Made by a program: the position numbers and the translations under genes. 64,000 nt of DNA, taken from the NCBI GenBank assembly GCA_910591455.2, contig OU342814.1, positions 19,214,768 to 19,278,767 of the forward strand, in the 5' to 3' direction. The notes below the pieces were generated by a model. That model ran no database searches and was not told where the DNA came from. It worked only from the letters and a program-made list of their open reading frames with translations. Source of the stretch: Pholis gunnellus (lineage: Eukaryota; Chordata; Actinopteri; Perciformes; Pholidae). Shown piece after piece: positions 14,401 through 27,500 of the stretch (positions are counted from its first letter, which is position 1; each line of letters starts with the position of its first letter).

Positions 14401-16028
14401 AAATGTGAGATGTATGGACGGTTTTTCCAAGCTAAATCTTGATTTGTTTTTTTATAGGAAAATACATTTGAGTATATATTTGAAGAGTAGACCGATGAGT
14501 AAGATCTGTCTAGGAAACACCTGCTATAACCTAGATAATTACAAAGCACTTTGTGGGGCTTTATTTTAAAGAAAGGCTTTTACAAATCTAATCATGTCTG
14601 TTAACATCCTCCATGAATCACCAGATCGCTCATTTTTGAAGTGACATGCTCGAGGCAAAGTTTCTGATCGCTATCAATAAAACTATCAACATAATTTGTT
14701 CACTAACGTCTGTGTGTTGTGAGCCTGCTCCTCATGAAACCACAAAAGCAGGTTCAACAGAATGTCAGACGAGACAAAATAGAAACGAGACAGATTTAAT
14801 GGTTTGTTGTCTTTGTGTTTTATTTTCTTCTTTAGAACAAGGTCTGGAGGAGATGAAGAAACTGTTGCTGCTGCTACTAGGCTGCGCTGTCCAGGTAAGA
14901 GCACAGTTTAGTCCACCTAAACACTAAAGGGAGCTTTCAAAAGCCAACATTTAGTCCGTTTTAATCAAACTGTGGTGCGGTTCAACCCCTGGGTTCATTT
15001 AGGGAGTTATGAAGGCAGTAATCGTGCTCTGGTATGGACCTTAACTTCAAAGCCAGTCTCCATTTGATTCACCCTTCCTTGATAACAGCCATTTGCTCCC
15101 TTTTGATAAAAGGATTTAACTCTTTTGTACAGCTAATGCTTTGTAAAAAATGGCTTTCCTGTCTTGAGACAAAGCCCTATTCAGCTCTGATTGCATTCAG
15201 ACAAGGGCATAGACCTTTCACACGCCCTGTTGTTTTAGCAAAAAGACACTATAGTTGCATTCATGCGTGTTACTCTGACTTAATATTCTTAGCTTCTCAG
15301 CTTACATTAAAGACCTGGTGCTGAGTAAAAATTAGCACACAGGGAATAAGAGCTTACGTCTGTAGTGCTGAGTTTTGTTCTTATCTCATCTTCTGCCAGC
15401 GAGAGAGGAACATGATCTTTGTCTGATCCAGAAGATAAAGTCACATTTGAAGACTAGACTTTGTTCCTAAATACAACTTCCTGGAAATATATATCTGATC
15501 AGTGTCTGTCACATATCTGCAATGTCGCTCCCCTAACCTCCAGTTGGCCTCTGACCCACCTTACACTGTAACGTAATCAGTGTCTTTCTTCTTCTCTTCT
15601 TCCCACCTCTGTTTACAGTGCGAGAAGAAGGAAGAGTACATCGAGTGTATCCAGACTCTGGACTTTGACACCAAAGCTTCCATAGCGTCCCACATCCAAG
15701 AGGTATTTCTCCTCCATAGAAAACCAAAAGCATGGAGACAATTAAGATATTTCATCTCCTGGACCTCATTTAGCTTTGTTACCACTCATCGAATGTACAC
15801 TTTGCTAATGGTGGAATAGTTCATTTTCAACTTTCTGTTTGTCTGACAAAGTGTCATGAATGTTTGTGGTTTTAGGTGACTCATAATCAGGAGAACGTGG
15901 TGGACCTGCAGTGGTTGGAAAGTGGGGAAATGCCTCCTGAGGACCTGGACAGCCTCTCCAGGAATCTGGCTTTCCACCTCAAACGCCTGGTGGATGACAG
16001 GGACACACAGCTGGAGGTAATAACATAC

Positions 16029-16077
<49 letters not shown>

Positions 16078-19000
16078 AATATAATACTATAATAATAAAG
16101 CAACCTCAGCAATAGTAGTAGTAGTAAAGAGTGGGTTTCTGTGTTTTTATATTCTTTTTCTATGTATGTTTGGGGAGGTTTAGTGCGGTGGGCTTTTCTG
16201 GTTGTTTGTTACAGTTCTTCGAGCAGAACTCTGATAGTGAACATGGTGAGCTATTTCTAGTCGGGGTTATGTGGAAACTTTTCCCTTCTTTTACGTTACC
16301 ACAAAAGAGCAGCCTCAGGAAGGAAGGGTTGAAACTGTTAACTGTCTCGTTGATGGAGTGTGTGCATGTGTGTGTGTGCTTTTTACTTAGAGTATATGCG
16401 TCATTAAATGAGTTTCCAACCCATAGGGTGCAGATGATAGCCGATCTCTGTGTGTGTGTGTTTTTGTGTGTGTGTCGGGGGCTCTAATAGCCTCCAGATT
16501 ATCACTGTGTAGTCCAGCCGCTCTCAATTAAAATCCCATTTCCTTTCTGGGACAATAGATCAAAATCGGCTGTGTGTGGGACTTTGGGTATACTTTTTGC
16601 CCTCTTGCCTCTGTTCTAGTTTTGGGTAGTGGGGGTGCTTTTGGGTGAATCCATGAATCAACTCTCATCTTTGTTGTCAATACTAGTCCAAATGTTGAAT
16701 TCTACTTCTAACTGCTGCCGTTGCAGGAAATAGCAATGATGCTTAGTTCCCCTGAATACAAATGAGAAATTACATTTATGTTTTAACACTATTTGTAGTA
16801 TGTTCTCTTATTAAGTCTGGTTTTGAGAAGTCAAAACTGACTTCTATTAACGCACTCTTGTACTCACCTACACAGCTAGAAACCTCACTACCTGTGTATT
16901 CTCTTTTTTCCCTCTTTCCATGCAGACTATAGTGGAGTTAACCCAGGAGAGAGACTGTGTGCAGCTGTCTCCGCTGGCTCCCTGTCCGACCCAGTCTCCC
17001 GGCGACTCTCCCAGTATGAGGAGGACCGAAAGCCGTCAGCACCTCTCTGTGGAGTTGGCCGATGCCAAGGCCAAGATCAGACGCCTTCGACAGGAACTGT
17101 GAGTGCCACGGCTTTATCAGCTAGATATAAAATACTGAGATTGGGCAACGGTGAATGGGATTCTTCATCACATTCCTGTCGGGAGCGCACTATGAGTGTA
17201 TGCTCTTACTTGTTAGTGGTAGTTTTAATGACTTCATCCGAGCCTCAAGCAGGATGCTTTAAGACGGTGACTATGCAGAGAGGAAGATTCATAGAGACCA
17301 GCGGTTCATTTCCTCCCTACATCTCCATTACTCACATAAGACCAGGCTGTTATGATGTCATACTGCGCCACACACACACACACACACACATGCATCATTG
17401 TTTGGCCTTTTAAATTCTGCCTATGAATAATAGAGCTTCCTTTTTAAAGTGCTATAATCCCTTGCCAGACGAAGGCTTAATGGTCAACACAAGACCAGTC
17501 GAAAGAAAAGGGAGCACCTTCTGACAAGGGGAAGTATTTAAATGTTACACAAACGTCACATCTAAGTTAGCAGACTGGCTGGCCTGGAGTCTGTTTTGTT
17601 ACTGAATGCTTTGACAGAACCTGAGGTATTGTGTACTTCAGTCTTTCTTTGTTTTCAAGATTAAAATCCCCACTTAAACTAATCATGGATTAGATTTCAA
17701 TGACCGTGTCATGTCAGATAATGCGTCGGTCCTACTTCAAGGGAATCATTTTGCATGATTGAGTGGATCTGACTTCCAGTGTAGAAGAACTTATTCAAAC
17801 AAGTTATCTTGCTCACTTAATCTCCTAGCGACCCTAAGGATTTGGAAAAGGCCTTTGAGCGTATTTGAATGCTGAGTCATTCTGCCCCTGTAGTTTGCAG
17901 GAGATCTTTTTCTGTCTCCTTTGCATTTAGCCCACACACATGCCATTGTCTATTTGACTTTATTGTTCTTCAACAATTGGTTGTAACTCAGAATGGAGTG
18001 CAGCTCTCACCCTCTGCTGAGAAAAGGTCTGACATTCATCACTGTAGACATCACCCTTATACATCCGTGATCTACATCATGATGATTTCTTCAGTAGACC
18101 TAAATCGGGCTTTTAGAACATCACCCGACAAGCCAGTGAGTTATTTTGTTTGTTGGTTGCCATGGTATTACTTGTTGTTGCGAAGGACCAGACAAGGAAA
18201 AAGGGCTTAAAGTCAGTCGACGCTGATGTAGTCTGCTCACATGATGCAGTTTCTTCTCGCAGGCAGAGGAAGAGTGTGTTTTATTGTGTCTGGGTGTATG
18301 CACATAGACAAATATTGTCTCTCTGCATACAAATGGAGATTTGTGTGTACACTGTTTAGGGTTGTGTTTGTGTGTCAGAAGGAGACCAGGTTAGAGCCAG
18401 GGGGGATGAATGGTTCAGTGGTCCCACAGTGGTCTGTTTGTTAATATGTTAGATAAAGCTACTGCTTTCTGGCTGCTTTCCCTCCTCTTGTTCATGCTCA
18501 CACACACTGAGTTCATGCCTACAGTATGAAACACAGTTATTTGGAGATGCTATTCTTCAGCGTGAGAGTCAACCCAATGCCCAGGCCAAAAATGTATTTC
18601 GTACTGCTTCCATTCACTTACCTCTAAAGGACCCGTGTTAGCTTTAAATGTAAATGTATTGCACCTGTTTTTCTTTCTCAGCACAGTCCAAGATATTACA
18701 TACACTCAGTTTGTCAGGTTCACCTAGTTAAAACTAATGCAGTCTGATTCTACAGTCCTGCAATACATCCTTCTCTGTACAATGCAACATCTTCAACAGC
18801 ACCACACACTATACTACAACCTCGTGGATGTAGCATTTATTGCATGAAATAGATCAACCTAATAAACTGGCAACTGGGTGTAGATGTGCAATTAGGACTG
18901 GCCTCGAAACATCCAGATAAAAAACCCACATTTATTCAGTTGAATTTATTGGATCTGAAATATAACTATTTATCAAGCAAAACAAATGTAAAGCATTAAC

Positions 19001-22000
19001 TACTACAAATCCTAAATAGCTCATTGACATAAAAGGCAGGAATGTCCCATTATGCTGGAATTGGTTACAACCAAACCAAATGTGCATATTTTATTCAAGA
19101 CTGATTGATAGTATTTTAAACAATTCTGCTGCGTTGTAATTGTTCTTTAACTAACCATGTTCCTGCAGGACTAATTCATTGACTACATCATTTGTTTATT
19201 GTAAAATTGAATACTGAAGGTCAGGGTTGATTTTTTTAATTTAAAATGTTCCTCAATTTTAAATTTTTAAATCATTTGTCAGGTTTGGTAAGTTTCTTTT
19301 AAATATTTTTAATGTCTTTACTGCGTACAGGTACACCCCCCCTGTTCCTTGGCATGCTATTATAGTTAAACAGTTCAAAAGTATTAAAAATGTAGGGTTG
19401 TAGGGTTATGGAAATATTGAGATTAAGACGAGGAAGACTACCAGTTAGACATGGAGTGGCCTGGAAAAGGTTGCCTTTGTTTCTTGGCTTTTCAAAGACA
19501 GCAGTGCATACAAGTGTTTGTGTCTGTGCTTGCGCAGATGCAGCTCGTGTTAAACCATTAACATAAGAGGCAGAGCCAGCTGCATCCATAATATGAGCCC
19601 AGAGCTAATCTTCCATTCTAAGGTTGACAGGTGTTTGTGATTGTGGGACGGGGAGTTGCGAGGGGGGGAGGGGCTGCAGGAGGTAGAGGGGGTTAACTGA
19701 TGAAATGAAAACAGAACTGGGTAAAGGGAAATCCTGCCTGCATGTCGACTCATACTTTCCAAATAACGTTAACTGTGTGAGGAAGGAGATAAATGAAAGA
19801 AAAGAAGGGTGCCTTTTGCTTATTGAGATGCAACCTGAGTCTCCAGAGAGCTGTAATCAAATAGGCCATCAGATGTTCAGTGTTGCAGTTTCATACACAC
19901 ACACACACTCACACTCACCGCATCACAGCATCACAGCATCTCAGGAATGCAGTTGTTTTCCTTCAAAGCGGTGTGACACATTCTCCCTCGGTGGTTGGAA
20001 GGAGCCGGGAGAACACGCACACACTGACATAGACAGCAAGTCTGCCTTTAGGTGACTGCCGTATTCGCTGTCACTTAAACAAATGGATACGGGAGAGTGA
20101 GACCCTACCATTGAGGGTGAAAGAGTGAGGCATTTAATTCTATGTTTCGCAACGCTTGCGCAATCAGATGTAACACTTTCTTCTCTCCTTCTCTGATCTT
20201 ATCTGTTGCTGAAAATTCTCCAGAATAAAAGGAGATGCGGGGTTTGAGCCTCGGGGGCAGATTTGCATACGTTTACCCCCGAAGTCGTCACAGGACTCTG
20301 ACTTTTCTTCAGTTTTTATTATCGCCGTTGTTCCCCTCACTGTTTGTCACTGTGTGTTATGCTGAGTGTGATGAAGAAGGCTGTTTATTATTAGCTGAAT
20401 TCAAAGCAGGACACAGGAAAGACATTATGTCATGACCATCACAGCTCAGACACACCGGACACAATAGGCTATTTTTACACGAGAGAATGGTTTATTGGGC
20501 TTATTCATGTCTTGAAATCAACTTTTATATTTTTGTCTTTCAACAAAGGCCTATTATGCCTAACGGGATGTTGCGTATGCTATGTTTGAATGCTAACAGT
20601 AGTTTGATTTAAGAAGCCTCATTACTTCAAATTTAGAAATTTAGTGAAATGTACAGACTCAATGGCCTCCAGAAAAGTAGGATTGCTTTTAAATATGTTT
20701 AGTTGAGTCTTTAGTTCACTCTTCTGTCTGACAATGTAACTCAACTCCATATTCTTGCATTATTAACAGCAATCATTTTCGGAAACAACCCAATGTATTA
20801 TCAAAATGCCTACCGACTGAAACTAAAATACTTAAAAGTAAAGTTAAGATGGTGAAGCTTTTTTGGCAGATTATGTAAAATGTGATTTTTCTGTGTTAGT
20901 ATGTCAATAGGCTGCTACCATTAAACGATTTCGCTGCAAGCTGTGAAATGGAAACAGCCCTAAAGGAATGTCCTTGTTAATACTCTGAATTGGTGCGCAG
21001 ACAAGCACGCACTCACAAAGAAAAACTTGGCCCGTGATTGTTAGTGTACAGTTTAATGTTCATCACAGGAGCAGAGACACAAAACATCATATTTCTTGCC
21101 TTTTTTGCTGCAGAGACATCTGTATCTTTCCCTACCTCCTGGCATTCTCCCTGTCCTTCCTCTTTCTAGGTTACATCCTGTGACCTTTTCTCCCCATCTT
21201 CCCTTTGTTTAACTCCTCTCGCTCTCTTTTTTTTCAGAGAGGAGAAGAGTGAGCAGCTGTTGGACACCAGGCAGGAGCTTGACAACATGGAAGTGGAGCT
21301 CAAGAGGTTTCAGCAAGAGGTAACGCAACTTAGTCACAGTGATCCCTCACACACCTACATGCACACAAACATTCATAATATGACTTCATCCTCCCTTTGC
21401 CTACAGCTCCCTCCTCTTTCTTAGTACTTTATGTCTGCAGCGCTGCCAGGCTTTAATCAGCTAGCTAGTGACTTAGCTCATTACAGGCTATTAGAGCTAT
21501 CTTTAGTCTAGCAACAGCCTCACACGGCTTTTGATTTTGAAGTGGGCAGCAGGCTGACGAACTAAATGCTGTAAACAAGGTGGATAAGTTCAGGGCAGGG
21601 AGGACGTGTAGGTGTATGCGTGCTTGTGGTAATTGATAGTGTGTAGAGTTTTGTTCTGTTCTTTATCTGTTTATGTAACAGACAAGCCTTTGGTAGATTA
21701 TCTGTGAATAAATAACAGTCTGTCATGCAAGATTACAGTCCACTGACTCGTAGAAACAACTGTAGCTTTTGATTCATGATTGTATATCTGTTCACATCTT
21801 TGTTCACGTGATTCCTCGTTTGGAGACGTGCATATCCACATATTTATGCTCTACATATTTGGCTGTCAACTCCCGCAGAGCTACCAGTTGGTGTCGGACG
21901 CTCGATCGGCGCGGGCGTACCGCGACGAGCTGGACGCACTCAGAGAGAAAGCGATCCGCGTCGACAAACTGGAGAGCGAGCTGAGCCGATACAAGGAGAG

Positions 22001-24513
22001 ACTTCACGACATTGAGTTTTACAAGGCCAGAGTCGAGGTACACACAACTGCCCCACGCAGAGCGTTGCTTCAAGCCACGATGACAGTGTTTGGTAAAAGA
22101 CACCCCGGGGATAATTTAGCATCGGGTTGCTGACATTAAAGGAACTAGCTATTGCTTGAAACATAAACATGACTTCATCATTTTAGTTCGAACTGGCCAT
22201 GTTGTGAACAGCACGCAAAGCAACATGTGACCCATATAAAAGGTCCATGCGGCATAATCTCATGATGCATTTCTGCTCATCCTGTTACTATTAATACTGT
22301 TACTTCTGATTCTAGTAAGAGTACTGATATTAAAAGTAATAATGTACATCTTCTGGCTCCAGGGTTTATGTTTTGTTGTTTAACTTGTATTCTCTGTTGC
22401 TGTGGCGGTTTCTGTAGGAGTTGAAGGAGGACAACCAGGTCCTGTTGGAGACTAAGAGCATGTTGGAGGAGCAGCTGGATGCGAGCCGGACCCGCTCTGA
22501 CAAACTGCACCTCCTGGAGAAAGAGAGTCTGCAGCTCAAATCCAAGATCCATGACCTGGAGATGGTGAGATGATTTATAGATCAGTGTGATGAGTCTTAG
22601 ACAAGCTGGGGGTTCAAATCAGAGTAAAAGGGCACATTCATTTCATCAGTCAAGTGTCGAGCGTTTGTTTATCGCAACACACCGTCCATCTCGATTATCT
22701 CCAGGAGAGGGACATGGACCGTAAACGTATGGAGGAGCTGATGGAGGAGAACCTTGTGCTTGAGATGGCCCAGAAACAGAGCATGGACGAGTCCCTGCAT
22801 CTGGGCTGGGAACTGGAGCAACTATCCAAGACACCAGAACTGACTGACGGTAAGAAGAAGATGGAGCCAAGTATCATGTAGCTGACAAGTCACCTGATTT
22901 TACCAGCTTGAAGGCTTCAGAAGGCCGACAGACCCGGCTTTGCTCATTGGCTCTTGGCCCTGGCGTCATCCCCATGGCCCTTCGGCATTTGCCCGGCCTC
23001 CACTGGGTTTTCCTTCCACTTGATTAAGACCTGTAATTAATATTCAGTGGCTCTTGGAGGGTAATCTGTGCGTTTGGATTATAAAAGCTGTTAAGAGGTT
23101 TAACTAGCCAGGGATCTGGATAAAGACTTTGTGTTGTGTGTTTGTTAAAATGGCACTTTAAAAGCTTTAAGACCTCTGAGTTAGTCCCAGGGGCCTTGTA
23201 TTTATTTAGTTTTTGATGGACTGTGGCTTTGACACCAAAAATCTAAACCAAACATTGATTTAATTTATTCGTATTTGTTGAATTGTTGATGTATAATCCA
23301 CATCTTCTTGCGGTCATTGACTCAGCCCCTCAGAAGTCTCTGGGCGAGGAGGTGAATGAGCTGACCTCCAGCCGTCTGTTGAAGCTGGAGAAAGACAACC
23401 AGGCCCTGCTGAAGACTGTGGAGGAGCTCAGAGGAGCCGCCAGTCAGGACACTGTGACAAAACTGGCAAAAATCAACCAGGAGAACAACAGACTGAACCA
23501 GAAAGTAAGCCGGACTGTGTATTGAAGTGTGTTTTTCTGTGGTTGACAGTTCTTAATAATTTCCTGTTTTTCATTTTTTCTGGAGAAACTTCATTAACAT
23601 ACTAAGATATCTGATACTGTATCAGTCCAAAGTATTTTTTTTTACACTATTCTTTTGTGTGGTATCCCAGGGCTTCATTGTTTTGTTTACATTTCACTTT
23701 ACGGCATCGGTTGGAATTACAGTTTAATTTTCTGCCCCTCATCACGGTCACCACCATAATTAGCATATTGGACCGGCACTCATCCATAATATATCACCCA
23801 AACTCTTGGCTTTAGGGTTTTTCACGCAGCGATAGTGACAAATAGAAAGAGAAACCAGGGAGAGAGTATAGAGAGGGGAGGATAGGAGGATGAAAGCAAA
23901 GCTGTAAATCCACACAACCCTGCATTGCCTTTTCTCTCCAGTCTTCGACACCCAGACGCCCCTCGCTAGGAGAAGTGTCTCAGCTATTTTCAGAAACATA
24001 AGCCTCCCTCTGTGCCCTCTGAATAAAAAGCATGAAATTGTGTTTTTCTCTCACAAAGGCAAAATCCAAAGTGGGAAATTTATTTCAAAGTGACTTGAGG
24101 TTTAGAGCCAAAACACATTAAAATGTGAATGCAGCTCCTGGTAGAGTGTGTCCGTACATTAACTTGTGTGAGTTTTTCTGCAGAGCTGTGACAGAATGAG
24201 GTGATGCATTATATGTTTGTATCGTGGAGTAATAATTGCACCGGCTTCTTTGCGACTGGGAATCACATATTATATTAGAATATGTGGTTCATTCATTACT
24301 GAGCCACCATCAGTAAATTAAATCCCAATCTAGATAGTGTGTCTTCTTAAAATGTTACTTCGACTTTGTTTACAGTTGGAGCAGTTGGGGAGTGAACTGA
24401 CAACAGACAGAGAGTCGCTCCGCAGCGCGGAGTCGCTCAGTACTGACCTGATGAAGGAGAAGGCTTTACTGGAGAAGACTCTGGAAACACTCAGAGAAAA
24501 CTCTGAGAGACAG

Positions 24514-24548
<35 letters not shown>

Positions 24549-27500
24549 TTTAATTTGGGAAGCTTATCCCAAAACTATTATTTTTTAGTTTTGAAAATAG
24601 CAAATCTCTGAGAAATAAAAGCATACGAATTGTATTTATGGAACAGGCTGCATTTAATTTCTTTTGTATAACTTGAAGTTGGTATACTTGAAATCGATAT
24701 TCATTTAGAAATAGTAAACTTTTTAGTAAAACGTGTTTATTTGTGCACGTTTAGCATGAATAAATGTTTCATTCTGTGTGTTTACATTATTGCAATTAGT
24801 TTATAAAACCTTTTCATATATAAAAATATAATCTTATACACACCTAACTCTGCTTTTATGCCATAATTTGCCACACTGCCTTTATTGCGCACAGCGGACC
24901 GGCGTAGATCCTGAAATGATCATCCCTATGTACTGAATCGAGAAGCATTTTAGATTGCGAAGCATTCACACCCCTATGTATGTGGATTAAATCTTCTGAG
25001 TGATAATTACTTGACGTTTTTCCTGAATGCCACATTTTTGCTGAATTCACTCATTGTGCAGAACAAGTAAGTGCAGTAAACCTAATATCTTATACAGACC
25101 GACTGTTCTGAGAGTGACTGTAATCACATCAAGCATTCATGTGCTTTGGAATATCGTTAACGTTACGGTCTGTATACTGGACAAGCTTATGGTCGCATGC
25201 ACCAACACATTCAGACAAACGTAGCTTTCAGACTGTGCGTCATAGATGCTGCTCTCTCCACAAAACCATCATTGATTCTCGTTCCAGGAAGCTCCAAGAA
25301 CATGACTAAGCTGTGTAATTTACTAAAGTCTATAAAGAGTTCTTTTGAGAGCAATCTTTGTGCAATTGATTTGCATTTGGCTGAAAGAACTATTAGGTGG
25401 AACTGCCACTATGTTTTATTGACTACAGAGATTTCTGGTACTCTGTGGCCCCGGATTCAGTCGCTCGCTGTGTCTGCAAGGACTTTGTCGCTGTTAGACC
25501 CAAATCTGACACCTTTTAATTAGTTTAACTTAAGAGAAAACCCGACGAGCTGCACTCACAGATTACTGTGGTCAATGAAGCTGTCTTTAATACTCTGATA
25601 TCTGTTTTCCAGCTGAAGGGTCTGGAGCAGGAGAACAAGCACCTGAGCCAGACGGTGTCGTCTCTGCGCCAGCGCTGCCAGGTTGGTGCTGAGGCCCGGG
25701 TCAAGGATGTGGAGAAAGAGAATCGCATTCTCCACGAGTCCATCTGCGAGACCACCGCCAAACTCAATAAGATTGAGTTTGAAAGGAAGCAGCTTCGTAA
25801 GTGACACGCTTTTTTAACTGTTTTTGTGGTTCATTGGAATCAGCATTTTGACAATTTTGTTTTCTATACATCAACTTCCTTGTTTTTTTTCATTTTGAAT
25901 TCACATGATTAACATTCTGGTTGTTCCTTCTTTATTTGTTAATGCAGGTAAGGAGCTTGAAGTGGTGAAGGAGAAAGGTGAGCGAGCTGAAGAGTTGGAG
26001 GTTCTGATGCAGAAGCTGGAAAGGGACAACGAGAGCCTGCAGAAGAAAGTAGCCAGTCTTGGAATCACCTGTGAAAAGGTCTGGTGCATTTTGTTTTCTA
26101 CCTGGTTTTTAGTTTGAGATGACAGCGTGTCTGTATGCTCCGTTAGTCAGTCAGCGCAAGTTTCCCCAGATGGTCCAACTTCAATAGCCTCTGTTCCATG
26201 TTATACAATTAGATGTGCAATTTTAGTTACTCTGTCTTTAGTTACTCTTCAAACAGAAGCACTCGACTCCTCATCTTTAATCATCACCTCTGTATGTGTA
26301 GGTGTCTTCTTTGGAGAAGGAGAACACGGATCTGGAGGCGGAGGGCCGTCGTCTGAAGAAGAAGCTGGACAATCTGAAGAACATGGCCTTCCAGCTGGAG
26401 GCTCTGGAAAAGGAGAACTCCCAGCTGGAGTATGAAAACCTGGAGCTTCGCCGCTCGGCTGAGAGCCTCCGGTCGGCGGGCGCTAAGGCTGCTCAGCTGG
26501 AGGCCGAGAACAGGGAGCTGGAGAGTGAGAGGAGCCATTTGAAGCGCAGCATGGAACTGCTCAAAGCCTCGTCCAAAAAGACGGAGAGATTAGAGGTAAA
26601 ACTTCAGCAACGGCCAGTCATACAGCGAGTACTTCTGTTATTGGAGAGCAGTAAGACGGAGCTCAAATGTAACCATGAACGGCAAGACGCTTTTCTTTGA
26701 GAAATAAAAAGCAGACTACTGCTATTTAAAGTGTTTAAACGGCACCAGTGTGAGTTAAATGGTCCTTAACAGAGACAACTTGTGATGTGCAGAACAGCTG
26801 TAGAGGTAATGGCACCTTTATTATCATAGATTAATATTTTTACAGGTAAGTTGCAGGGGATCTGCCATGTGACGGCATCAGGGAGCAGCGCAACTAGTTC
26901 ACGGATGCTTTTAATATCCTAATCTGGCTTTTCCTGTTCCTGTCCCAGATGAGTTACCAGGGCCTAGATACAGAGAACCAGCGCCTGCAGAAGGCTTTAG
27001 AGAACAGCAGCAAAAAGATTCAACAGTTGGAGGAAGAGCTGCAAGAGGTGGAGACTGAGAATCAAACCCTCCAACGCAACCTGGAAGAGCTCAAGATCTC
27101 CAGTAAACGCCTGGAGCAGCTGGAACAGGAGGTAGGAAAAGAACTGTTTCACTTGCATTCATTAGGTAGCAATAAATGCTGAAATGTGGGAAATGGTAGC
27201 CTGGAAAACAGTCTGTGTTTAAAAAAAAAGTATACAGATTTTTGGACTGCACTCTTCTCTGGAGCAGAACAAGATCAACATCAATTTGGATAGCTGTACG
27301 GGTTTTACTGAAACAGCTTCTGTGACTTTTTTTGGGATGGATTGATTCTGCCTGGCAGAATGAGGTCAATCAGATTGGCCCAAAATTGTATTTGAGGCCG
27401 ACGGAAGAGAGTCTGTGTGATGCAGCAGTCTACAGAATATTATGTGTTAAAATAAATAATGTGAAAATGTGTTATTTGGCACTTGAGCAGCACCCGCCAC

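Noticed and set aside
25801..25950. Donor for exon 12 at AA|GTGACA with acceptor at GTAAG|GAG
   Set aside because: CTTC|GTAAGT with GCAG|GTAAGG uses a stronger donor and preserves the RKELE reading frame.
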